Below are positions 34,698 through 46,003 of a DNA stretch of 64,000 nt, piece by piece. This stretch comes from Sambucus nigra (lineage: Eukaryota > Streptophyta > Magnoliopsida > Dipsacales > Adoxaceae): assembly GCA_949130495.1 (NCBI GenBank), contig OX422213.1, positions 57,510,678 to 57,574,677 on the forward strand, given 5' to 3'. The notes below the pieces were generated by a model. That model did no database searches. It had not been told where the DNA came from and saw nothing but the letters and a program-made list of their open reading frames with translations. The first letter of the stretch is position 1; each line of letters begins with the position of its first letter. Both the position numbers and the translations under genes were made by a program.

Positions 34698-36019
34698 CTG
34701 CAAGCTTTGGATAAAATAACCCTTAATCAGAACATGCTCCATTTAATTTATAAAAATAGATGGGGAGAATCTTATATGAAAAGGACCACAAACAAATAAT
34801 AAATGGACTTGAAATAAGAAGACATTATAGTTACGTTGGTGAGGTTAAATATTATAGCTTAATTTAAACGCATACAAAACAGTTGCAAGATATTAATTGA
34901 AGATTATCTGCAATTCATATACACAGTTATCCTTAGGTGAATTGAACACCAATGATTGGAGATTAATATCAAAATATAAGATATTAGTTGGAGAAAATAT
35001 TGTAGGTGTTGCTTGTAACTCAACTGATCAACATTAAAATTTAAATCTCAGGAATTCCTCTGGTGGAGTTTCTGTTGAACCATCTTATGAATGTTCAAAT
35101 AATTCAATGGAGCTCTCATAAAATTTGAGACATGAATGTGTTAGTTCTGAAAAACTTTCCTTAGGAAATGAAGTGCACATGGAGGGAATAAGCCTAATGG
35201 ATGAAAATAAGAAGCTGCAGGATGTGACTGGGATATATTGATTTCTAATGATTCTGATCTGTTGGATATGAACTTACCTAATAATAAAGAACCCTAAAAT
35301 CATCCCATTGAGAAACCACTGAATCCTGAAATGAGATTATTTACCAATAAATTACTAAACTAGGATAAAAAGAAGAAAAATATCCCTAATTTGAAACAAA
35401 TCAACAAATCAGCGAAGATAAAAAAATTCCCCCAAGAAACACTTATTTAAAAAAAAATAAAGATCCAAAATTTAAAAGAAAAGAAAACTGATATGCAATT
35501 TTTTTGTAAATCATCAAATCATCTCTTTTTTCTGTAATTTTTTTGTTAATGATATATACTACATATAATCAATGTTTCTTTAACAATAACTTACAAAGGA
35601 AAAGGGGACAAATCTAAAATATAAAAATAAAGAATACCTTAGAGAGGCATGATGGGAGTTGTATTGGGGCTTCTCATTTGAAAAAAAAAAGGATTATGTG
35701 TATCTGCAAAAATTTTATGAATAATCTGCAAAAGTGATGTCGTAAATGCTACTTTGGAATAATGATGCTATATATAATCAATGTTTCTTTAGAAGAATGA
35801 TGTCGTAAATGAACAATTTTATGAAGAATCTGCAAAAAAAAATAAAATAAACCATAAGTGAGATATATGAGAGAAGAGTGAGGGATAGAAATTTTTAAGA
35901 TGTATATAAGAGATTATGTGTATCTCTCACCCTTTTGTGTCTCCAATATTAGAAATATATAAGAGATAGATATTGTGTGTATCCCGTGGCTTTATGATGC
36001 CATTTTGAGATGATAAAGT
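34698..36019. other. Flank left of element C with a possible plus-strand coding relic
   Basis: 35053-35285 on the plus strand has coding-like composition in two frames (SSGGVSVEPSYECSNNSMEL, later HMEGISLMDENKKLQD and then DWDILISNDSDLLDMNLP after a frameshift), with stops between. No family recognised. The remainder is AT-rich with no feature. AAAGT at 36015-36019 is the left TSD of C. Confidence 0.3.
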
Positions 36020-37105
36020 TGTAATACCCCGTATTTCTGAATATTTTATTTAATTAAATTGGATAATAAAATGAGAAAATACATCTTAATTTAAATTACG
36101 TAAGAGGAGTAATTTAATGGGATTTATTAAAAATTGTAATTTTGGAATATTAATCGAGAGATAGTTACCGATTTATATTGCCTCATTATATTTACTTAGT
36201 GCGAGTGGTAAATAGTTACTTAACGCGTGTAGACCGTGTTGGGGTGAGAACGAGTAATATTTTTAAGTGACTCAAATGATAATATAGAGGTCACGGATGA
36301 GTTCGGAAGGGTCAAATTAGTCAAAATCGTATACCCGGGGGTACTAGTTGAGTCCCAGGTAATTTTGGACTAAACCGAGACCATTCGGGGGCGTTTTAGT
36401 CGTTTAACGTGAGAGGGTATGGAGACCTACGAAATTGAGGGCTTTATATCAGCTGTATGATAGAAGGGTTAGGGTTAGAAAACCCATGAAAACACACCAT
36501 AGCCATTACAGATAAGAGAGAAACCATTCTCAAGGCAAAAGGAAGAATTGGGAAGGATTCAAAGGAGATTTTCACTATCAACTTGTTGGGGAAGAAGGAT
36601 TGAAGGACGAAGATCACCAATCATCAACAACAACCACGAAATCAGACCCTACTGATCATAAGGCAAGTTTTTTATGGAAAAAATTATAAAGTTATAATAC
36701 CCATGTGTAGGGTTTTTGAATAGTTTTGTTTAAATCATTATCTTGATTGGAGAAAGATGATAGTTATACATGTTGGGATAGGAATCACATGTAGAATGAT
36801 TTACCTTATGTACAGGATTAAGATTCGAATTAAACTTGATGATTTTTCGGATTAAAATCTGGATTTTGAATGATAATTTGGGAAGAACACCATAACTAGG
36901 GTTTCAAGGAATTTTGGGTTTAATTCACTATTTCTTTAAAGGAATTGGAGTTTGTGATGTATTTGTCACGTTAGAAATTGTCCTAGTATACGTGAAAACA
37001 TATTAGGATCATTGGGTCGAAGTTTGGTGGACTATAATGGAGTTTGAAGATTTGTTAATGGAGGAAAAGATTAACGAAGAAGACGAACTGCGTCTGTCCC
37101 TGTTG

Positions 37106-37180
37106 GATCGATCGATCGATCTTAAACTATCGATCGATTGACTATGTCGATCGATCGAACCCAGCCGTCGATCAATCGAC
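37106..37180. repeat. TCGATCGA palindrome cluster in C 5' LTR
   Basis: Runs of ATCGATCGATCGATC, ATCGATCGATT, TCGATCGATCGAAC and CGTCGATCAATCGACG in 75 bp, about 660-730 bp downstream of the TATA-like motif. The copy in the 3' LTR is at 60357-60432. Confidence 0.9.
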
Positions 37181-37655
37181 GCAAGCTGTTTCCCAAAATT
37201 TTTATGTTTAATTCTTCGTTGAGTTCGGGAATGAATGAGTATCCTAGGATTTACATTATACTTATATGGGAGTGAGAATAACACCAATAGGTATATTGTT
37301 GAGGTCCGATAAGGCCATTGGGTGTAGGGCTTGGATTACGGACCGAGGAGAATAATCCGATTTAGTAGAGTATCGGGGACTTCGAAAATTGAGTTACGGG
37401 GCAAAGTAAATTCAATTTAAGTAATAGACCAGTAGGGTAAGCAATGACTACTGAAATTATATGTAAGGGGTAACTAGGAACCTTAGAGTTATGTGAATAC
37501 TCAAATAAATGCGTTTAATGAGATAAATTGTAAAGCGAATATTGTACGACAAATATATGAGATTAAAATATTATGTACGTATATAATTAATAGGTCGGGC
37601 GTGTACCTACTGAATTATGTGATCTTTTAGGTCAAGAGGTTGATACCTAAATTAA

Positions 37656-38116
37656 TTATGTTAGGTTCGATGAGACATTCCGAACTAACATAAAGTTATT
37701 ATATGTTTGGGGTCGATGAGAAATGTCGAACCAAACCTTGAACTGGTGTCGCGATGGAAGAGTCCCGAACCAGAATATGTGTATATATTTATATTTTGAT
37801 ACCTAAATTAATTATGTTAGGGTCGATGAGACATTCCGAACTAACATAAAGTTATTATATGTTTGGGGTCGATGAGAAATGCCGAACATAACCTTGAACT
37901 GGTGTTGCGATGGAAGTGTCCCGAACCAGAATATGTGTATATATATATATTTTGAAAATAGTTGGGGTCTATGGATAATTCCGAACCAACTCTCACTTGG
38001 GGTCGATGAATCATTCCGAACCACGAGATCTTTATTTGTGTATATAAATAATTGGGGTCGATGTATCATTCTGAACCAATTCTTACCTTGGGGTCGATGA
38101 ATCATTCCGAACCAAG
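37656..38116 (+). repeat. Ten-unit hairpin array with conserved core and co-varying arms (C 5' LTR)
   Basis: The core is GGGTCGATGA-N4-6-TTCCGAAC. Arms: TTATGTTAG/CTAACATAA (37656-37664 with 37685-37693, again 37812-37820 with 37841-37849), GTTTGG/CCAAAC (37705 with 37731), CTGGT/ACCAG (37743 with 37769; 37899 with 37925), AGTTGG/CCAACT (37960 with 37986), CTTGG/CCAYG (37996 with 38021), AATTGG/CCAATT (38050 with 38076), CTTGG/CCAAG (38087 with 38112). One unit (37861) has decayed. The first three units are duplicated as a ~155-bp block. Confidence 0.88.
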
Positions 38117-39242
38117 AGTCCTTTACGTGTATAAAAAGGGCAAAATAGCAATGACTGATGCTTAGTATATATATTGTGTCTGAAATATATACTTGATGAT
38201 ATTCTACTTCTGTGTATTAGTAGATTGATATATATTATGTATATAAAGATACATACTGAACTGGTAAGTTAAGTAATGAAACTTAATTACGAAATGCACC
38301 TTGAGATAGAGAAAATCTATTTAGTAATTCAAGTAGTGAAACTTAATTACACAAGTGGGAAGTCAACAATTGTGAGAATTGTAGTAATTTTAGTAGTGAA
38401 ACTAAATGAGAAGTATTGAAAAATAACATAGATGAAATGTTACCTGAGAATTAATTAACATACGCGAGATGTTCGTGAAACAGTTGTACCATATGGGCGG
38501 TAATGGAACTTAAGTATAGATAAATTCAGATGATTACTTAGTCCTAGATAGCTTGGAAGATATGGATAGGTAGGTTAAGTGTAGAACGTTAGGTGTGCAC
38601 AAGAGATGAGGGGTGAGTAAACTCAAGAGAGTGTACGAGAACCTAACATGTGTAATCAATAACCGCATTTTATATTGTAATAAATGCTTGCTAAATATTT
38701 TCAAAATGTTTTGAGTACTAACTCTTGCTATAAAATATTTTCAAAACCTTTTAGGTGTCCAGCCACAGGGACGCCATGTATGATGATTTCATTCCAGAGA
38801 CTCGGAGCTGTAGCATAGTGGATGCTTACAGGATTTTGACTAGACGATATCTCTCATTCAGATCTAGTACAGGATCTCACACTATTCTATGTATGGACTT
38901 GTGGTCCGGTATCAGTCTCAGATGTTTAGTTTCAGATTAGTGGTTTGTTCTTGTTCTGTGGTTGTTTGGTATTTTAAGCCAATGGTTTATTCGATATTAC
39001 TCTTATTCTTTTGTACCTTTACTTTGTTGATTGGGTTATGGTACATGATTATTTTTACTTGGTTCCGCATGTTTGATTTATCTGTTTTAAGAAAGATAAA
39101 ATTTGGCACCGGTCTAATTTTACTTAGGGGATTAGTAATTAAAAAGTTTTTGACAGTGATGCTAAGAATGAACCATTTGAGAAACCTGTTTTAATTTAAT
39201 AAAGGCCTAATCACCTGATGTTTAATTAGGTGGGGTGTCAAA

Positions 39243-39270
39243 GATGGTATCAAAGCATCAGGTTCTAGTG
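39243..39270 (+). promoter_or_regulatory. Primer binding site of element C
   Basis: ATGGTATCAAAGCATCAGG follows the LTR end; one G-to-A change from the TGGTATCAGAGC type found in A and E. Confidence 0.85.
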
Positions 39271-42200
39271 TCCATAGGATCTGTACGGCTTACTATGCTT
39301 TCAGCGTATCATTTGATTGATATAGAGCCCTATCTTACGATTATTGTACTCCTCTACGTACGTAGTTTACGTTCTCCTGCTATTTAGTAGATGTAGTGTT
39401 ATATATACGAGTTTGATTGGGCACGGTATGTCGAATATGGTGGTAGGACCAGCATTGGAGTTAGAAGGACTGCAGGAGGGAGGATCTCGGCATAATGCAT
39501 GGGGTGTTCGAAGATGGTAATCATAGGAGAGATGACCGCTGTCGAGGTCACTCCTAGCGTGTAATGGAAGTAAATGCTACAAGGGTTGTTGAGGCATAGC
39601 AGGCATTTTCCAAGTGTCACGATGGCAAGAGGGAGGCTAGTCTAGACCGCCCAATGCAGTGATAGTGGGAGTAGGTCTGAAGAAATTTTGATGAGAACGA
39701 GCCGTAAAAATGTGATAAAACGGCGTCTGTGCATGTTAACCAATGGAAGTAGTATGTCCAGAGGTTTTGGCATTTAGGATGGAGTAGAAATACTCAGAAG
39801 TGAAAATTTGAGTAAATTTTTTAGGCAACGTGGCGGGGATACCAGTCACCACATCTGGACCGAGGGTCCATATACAAATAGAGGAACCTTACATATAGTT
39901 TAACCGCAAAGTTCTCCAATGATGATTCAGAAGCGGAGGGAATGGTAATATCTAAACCCCTCACGTGAAAGCCTGGTAGAGGCCAATCGTGAGAGAGAAA
40001 TTTATCCATTAAAGTGAACTTGTACCGAGGTGATAGGTATAAGGGAAAAAGAGCCCTTGAGAGAATGGACTCTTGAGTTGTAATTCGCAATTTTTGATAA
40101 AACTCTTCTTGAACGACTTATGTATATGAAGACAGTAGGGTACTTCTTACAAGGTTGAGGTAAATGCTCCTAGGGGGCGAAGTTAGGAGAGTTTAAAGAT
40201 TTAGTCAAAGAGTAAGACTGAATGTAATGGGGCTGGTGCAAGCCATAAGTGGAAACCCACTAGAGGATTTAATGATTAGATTCTAAGTCGGGACTGTTAA
40301 GCCCCATAGTGTGTTCCTCTTGGTCAGCAAAAATAAGGGAACCAGGATAATAGTGCTCAGAATCGAGGCTACCAAGTCCGAGAGGAGGGATACCCCAAAC
40401 CGGTCAGTGTGGCCTGGAGTAAGGGGATTTTTATAAAGATGTCTAGTGTGGGTTGTAGGGCCACGCATTTTATTTTAGCTTGAAGTTATTTGAGGAAATA
40501 ATAACTCTGATAAGTTTTGCATTCCAGAGAGGAAAAGCGTGTTATGTCCGAAAACCATCTGAACCACCAGAGCTGTGGACAATGAAGTATATGGATCTTA
40601 GCCTCGAGTGAATGGGGTATATGACGATGCCTCACCTGAAAAAAGGGTCGAGTTGTCATTATTCATCAATAGGTGAGGGACTTCAGGGATTATGAACGTC
40701 TCATCGTAATTGATTCCGGTGTGTAGGAACCTAAATGATGTGAGTCAATGTATGTCGTATGACTGCTGAGCGGAGAGATCGAGCTCGCTGTTGTAATGAG
40801 TGCTAAGGACTTAGTGATAGTTTAAGCGCAGTGCCACTTGACCCCTTTAAAAATATTGGGGTATGGTTGCACATATTGTCGAGGAATGAAATTTGAGTAT
40901 CTTGAGTATGTGTTGTTCCGACAATGCTCAGTAAGAATACATGGGGAGAAGTCCCTTGTGTAAGTTCGATTGCGAAGGGGAATACGACTGAATTTCTATG
41001 CACGACAGGAGAGGAGACATTGTTAGATGCTAGGGCATCAGTGGAGCCGGTAGTGTTGTGGAGAAACACTGAAGGGCTTACCTCACCATGAAGGGATAAG
41101 TGGGACTTTGTGGGCAAGGATTTGATTTTTGGTCAATAGGGTGTGGAGAATACCCACAAGATTGTAGTCACGTCGTGTAGACTAGGCTGGAGTTGAAGAA
41201 AAACATGTTATGGGTGCGACATTTGCAATGTTTTTTGCGAATGTGCACGGAGAAAAGGGTGTATGGGCGCCCTAGTCAATTGGATTCCTTAGACATCCGA
41301 GACAGAGGGATGCGGAAAAAATAAAATAAAATAAAATAAATAATTTTTTTTGTACGACGGTGGGGAAATTAGGAAACAAGTCGTATCGATGAAATGGGTT
41401 GAACGTCATGGGAGATAGACGATGATCCAAGATTATATGTGCTGAGAGATCCAGCACACCCTATGGGATGAAAGTCGGTGGGAAACCGTTTAAAAGTTAT
41501 CTCTTGAATTGGGAGACCTAACTGATGTGAAGAAGTGATACAAGGTGTTACTCAACTGAATGTTGAGAGTGACTTACGCATTACTAAAATGTTGATAAGT
41601 GGGAAGCAATGTTGAGGAGAGACATAATGAGATTGTCTCCAGACACACCTCTAGTTAATAAAGCGAGATAGACTCGAAATGAGCAACCGGAATGTGGTAG
41701 TGAACCTACATTTCCAATGATGGAATGAGGAGACAAACTTATAAATTATTGATGGGTTGTGAACATCATAATTAAACCAACATTTCGTTGGGGTAGCGAA
41801 ATGGGGTGACCGGGATGGATTAGTATGTAGTTGAAAAGGGAGAGTGCACGGTGCCGCTCTACATGATTGTAAATCAGGAGAAAATCCTAAAATTCCACCC
41901 TGTGAGAGATGGTCAGGGAGGAATAGAGACTAAGTATTATTTTGAGTATGTTGTGTTGCCTACGACTCAATGTTAGTGAGAAAGGAGGATGATACGCCCC
42001 TATGATAGTGGAATTTTGGAGAAGCCCACTAATCAATTCATAGGTTGAATGTATACCTATATGAGCATATTTATAGGTAGTGTGAGTGCCAATATGATAT
42101 GTACATAAAGTTTAGGTTCTTGGATACCTATTATGAACATATGTGTACTTTGAGTGGTGGTTTGAGGACATGTGTACTTTGAGTTGTGGTTCGAGGAGAC

Positions 42201-43097
42201 ATTTCGATCTTTTAGTCCTTAACGCGTGATATGAGTACATTCTATTGGAGTATGACATTTTAGGGTATATGAAATGTGTAATATATGGATCACAAACTGT
42301 CTATTCATGTGCGATGAGATACACGTACATACATTGGTGCTCGAGATGTGATTCTGAGACAATATAATTAATCACCATTGGTGATCGAGGAGGGATTCCG
42401 AGCCAATAACCCCAAAAGTGTTACAGAAGGGGGGTAATTTTAAAATAAGTGTTTATAGTATATGTTATGTGTAAGATATATACCTAATGATTTTTCTACT
42501 TATGTGCAATAGTAAGTCTGCTTAATCTCTGTATTGGGGTCGATGATGTTCCGGACCTATACATGAGGGATCGATTTGGGGTCGATGATTTTTCGAACCA
42601 AATCGATGATAAATATTGGTATCGACGAAAGGTCTAAACCGACATGTGCATTACATTTACCTTGGGGTCAAGGGATTCCCGGACCAATGTAAATGATAGG
42701 ATTATTGGGGCCGATGATTTTTGCCGGACCAATTTTCCTTAAAGTATATATTGTGTGTGAAATATATACCTTATAATATTCTACTTATGAGTGATAGTAG
42801 ACACTTAGATGTTATATAGAGATATACATCAAATGGGTAAATTAAGTAGGGAGAAACTTAATTTCAAGAATTAAAGTTGGATTGGGAAAATCTATGGAGA
42901 AATTAAGTAGTGAGACTTAATTATGATATATGCGGCATGGGTAACATGCGATAAGAATTTATAACGAAGCAAGGCATATATTTGGGGCAACCGTTAGGAT
43001 GTTATGATTTGGTATTGGGTATTAGAGGATGAATTATATTTAAGTTCCTTAGCCTTAATACCAGCCTTATCCTAATATCGAGGATGAAATTCCTTTG
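39271..43097 (+). other. Non-coding interior of element C
   Basis: The first ~120 bp match the untranslated leader of E (TAGAGCCCTAT segment). From there to about 42000 no gag or pol motif can be read in any frame. 42050-42960 is a diverged relative of the LTR itself: hairpin units of the GGGTCGATGA type and two copies of the ATATATACCTTATAATATTC-like block seen at 38160-38340. Confidence 0.6.
42335..42735 (+). repeat. Diverged hairpin units inside the C interior
   Basis: At least seven units of the same core. The best are ATCGATTTGG/CCAAATCGAT (42570-42579 with 42598-42607, 10 bp perfect) and CATTTACCTTGG/CCAATGTAAATG (42654-42665 with 42684-42695, 11 of 12). Also GTATTGG/CCTATAC (42531 with 42556), ATTGG/CCAAT (42377 with 42403; 42704 with 42729), and a wobble-paired unit near 42615. 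Confidence 0.8.
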
Positions 43098-43111
43098 CAA
43101 GGGGGGAAGTA
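43098..43111 (+). promoter_or_regulatory. Polypurine tract of element C
   Basis: AAGGGGGGAAGTA directly precedes the 3' LTR start TGTAATACC at 43112; the plus-strand primer site. Confidence 0.85.
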
Positions 43112-43901
43112 TGTAATACCCCGTATTTCTGAATATTTTATTTAATTAAATTGGAGAATTAAATGAGAAAATACATCTTAATTTAAATTACGTAAGAGGA
43201 GTAATTTAATGGGATTTATTAAAAATTGTAATTTTGGAATATTAATCGAGAGATAGTTACCGATTTATATTGCCTCATTATATTTACTTAGTGCGAGTGG
43301 TAAATAGTTACTTAACGCGTGTAGACCGTGTTGGGGTGAGAACGAGTAATATTTTTAAGTGACTCAAATGATAATTTAGAGTTCACAGATGAGTCCGGAA
43401 GGGTCAAATTAGTCAAAATAGTATACCCGGGGGTACTAGTTGAGTCCCGGGTTAATTTTGGACTAAACCGAGACCATTCAGGGGCGTTTTGGTCTTTTAA
43501 CATGAGAGGGTATGGAGACCTACGAAATTGAGAGATTTATATCAGCCGTATAATAGAAGGGTTAGGGTTATAAAACCCATGAAAACACACCATAGCCATT
43601 AGAGATAAGAGAGAAACCATTCTCAAGGCAAAAGGAAGAATTGGGAAGGATTCAAAAGAGATTTTCACTATCAACTTGTTGGGGAAGAAGGATTGAAGGA
43701 TGAAGATCACCAATCATCAACAACAACCACAAAATCAGACCCTACTGATCATAAGGCAAGTTTTCTATTGCAAAAATTATAAAGTTATAATACCCATGTG
43801 TAGGGTTTTTGAATAGTTTTGTTTAAATCATTATCTTGATTGGAGAAAGATGATAGTTATACATGTTGGGATAGGAATCGCATGTAGAATGATTTACCTT
43901 A

Positions 43902-44996
43902 TGTAGGAGGGTACTTTAGATTATATATGTAGGTGTAAACCTTATTGAGTATGGTAATGACAAGTTAATTAGCCAAAGCTTTGGGTTAATGACGGGACAC
44001 ATAAACATGAACCCAATGAAGATAGACTAAGCTTAAACTCACAAAGTCTCTCGTGTATAACTCAGGGAATAATAATGAACTTTAGAACTGGTTTAGCTAG
44101 AGGGAGAGAGAAGTAAGCATCCTAGATACACCTTAGCAGGCAGGTAAAACCACACCAAATACCCTCAGGAATCTCTGTCGAATATTGAAAGCTTCACAAT
44201 CAATGACAATAAATGACAGTGGTGTGTGAGTAAACTCTCTGGTTTGCAATAACTCTCTCTGGTGTGTATTCTCTTTCGTAATAACTTCTGAAATCTTGAA
44301 AAATTCTCTCCTCCTCAAAGGTGGTTGGGGTCCTTAAATAGAACCCACACTACCCCCGAGGCAACTCAGTCATTAAAACTATGAAAGACATCCCTCATAC
44401 TTTATGTCACACCATTAAATGCTTGATGCGCTAGTTGTCTCCACGTCATAAACATTAAATGCCAAGACATGCCTTTTGCCTAACCACTGTGTGTCAGGGG
44501 GCTGTTGTCGCAGAGGTGTCTCACCAACTGCCTGACAGCCCCAAATACCACGGTGGCTTACTCAAGTGCAGACCTGACATTGTTTTGCTGGCTAGTGACA
44601 TCACCTACAGTAGATGTGACATTAAGTAGAGGGCTACTTGGTTCATAACTCAATGCCCGATTAAACTCCAAGCTGCTCCGCTTGAGGTTCCACGGTCAAG
44701 GTCCTTCGGTGTTTTACCAGGTGTATCTAAGATGGTCAGGACAAGCCCCAACGGTGCCTTACTTCTCAATCCTCCAAACTAGGTCCCTCTAAAGTTCCCA
44801 TGGTGAGGTCATTCGGTAGAGCATGAAAGCTCTCCCAGGCCCAGCCAAGCCTGGTCTCTCACAAGTACCGTTTGACCTCATACAAACTCTTTTGTTATTA
44901 TCGTTACGTCATTACAACCATTAAAGCTTATGGTAAATGTAACCAAAGATACAATATAACTAACACAACAAGATGAAGTATGAGTTGCCACGCTTG
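43902..44996 (-). repeat. Truncated 3' LTR of element D
   Basis: Matches 48196-49290 closely and then jumps into the antisense-ORF region within the GTTGCCACGCTTGA repeat. The ~140 bp that complete the LTR in the right copy (49291-49430) are missing. Confidence 0.85.
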
Positions 44997-45803
44997 AATT
45001 CGCCCCCGATTCTTTCGCCTGTAGGCTCGCCCTTCCGAGAACCTAGTGTTTCGGAAAATTCTATTCATGATGATCAAGGTTCTACGACTGGTGTTGTAGC
45101 CGAGAGTGAGTTTGGGTGCGAACTGCCTCTTCCTGACCTGGCTCCTCACGCGTTCTGCCTAATGGTGCTTTGGCAGTCTCCTCAAATGCCTGTCAACCAT
45201 CGCTTGGTGATTGAACAACTGGTGAATCGCCACCCTGAGAACTTCACACCAGATTGCCTGCGCTCCAATATTCACGTGATGTGTCACAGACTTCAAGGCA
45301 TGGCGATCGTTGTTGCAGAAATTGCCAGTACCCCTACTACAAGTGTTACCAGATCCCTTCTTAACCAATTTATGGGTTTTCTGAAGGAGTTGGGGCGTGA
45401 TGGTTTCCGTTTTGACTGGCTTATAACGTATCTGAAGACTTTGAAGAACCAGCAACTGATCGGCCAGAGGGAAGTGTTACGAAAGCACTAGGAGGACCAG
45501 CAAGTTGAGGAAGCTAGGTTGGTCGCATTGGCACCCCTTTTGGAAGCAGTGGATCAAGAGGTAAAGGATGCCGAAGAAGTTTTGTGCTTGGTCAAACTGA
45601 AGCGCGAGAGACTCCTGATCGAACGTACACAAGTGCAAACGAGGCTGGAGGTTTCTATTAACGCCCAACAGTCTTTCACAGCAGCTTCTTCGGGCCTTCC
45701 TGGAGATTTTTTCTCTTCCTCAGATTTATCGTTTCTTTTAGACTACTTACTTCTTGTATACAGATCCTTTACTGCTCTTATCTATGTAATTCTTGGGCGA
45801 TAG
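44973..45803 (+). pseudogene. Antisense ORF of Tat-lineage element D
   Basis: Plus-strand frame opposite to the element's pol genes, located between integrase and the 3' LTR, where Tat-lineage elements (Retand, Ogre relatives) are known to carry an antisense ORF. 276 codons, one internal TAG at 45489-45491. The N-terminal ~170 residues look globular (HAFCLMVLWQSPQMPVNHRL, LLNQFMGFLKELGRDGFRFD). After the stop a Glu/Arg/Leu-rich stretch (LEAVDQEVKDAEEVL, LKRERLLIERTQVQTRLE) looks like a coiled coil, and the C-terminus is hydrophobic. The Met at 44973 lies in LTR-derived DNA (the other LTR has CTG there), so the original start was probably elsewhere. Function unknown. Confidence 0.65.
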
Positions 45804-46003
45804 TTCCCAACACAAATTTTGTAATGCTCTATTGTTTATGAATGAAGAATATATACTTTTCAATCCCTTCGCGTGTTGTGACTGTTGTTGTATTCTATAG
45901 AGTTTAGTATTTCTGCAATTCCTCCATTATGCTCAAAAATGTCACCCAAAACTTATATATTTATAACAATAGCTAGTCATAACATCAGTTCAAACTTGGT
46001 TAT
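45804..46003. other. Spacer between antisense ORF and integrase of D
   Basis: AT-rich, non-coding; holds the convergent 3' ends of the antisense ORF and the pol frame. No clear terminator seen. Confidence 0.5.

Larger units (their letters stand above)
36020..39242 (+). repeat. 5' LTR of element C
   Basis: About 3.2 kb. TATA-like TTTATAT at 36443-36449, followed by GGGTTAGGGTTAG-containing leader sequence. The TCGATCGA cluster is at 37106-37180, a (TA)n-containing ten-unit hairpin array at 37656-38116, and CCAGCCACAGGGACGCC near 38760, which resembles the end of the E and A leaders. The end is mutated (GGTGTCAAAG instead of GGTGTCACA). Confidence 0.9.

Noticed and set aside
37656..37700. GGTTCGA within hairpin units resembles the T-arm/B-box of tRNA genes
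   Set aside because: No acceptor, D-arm or anticodon arm around it; units repeat with changing arms, unlike a tRNA.
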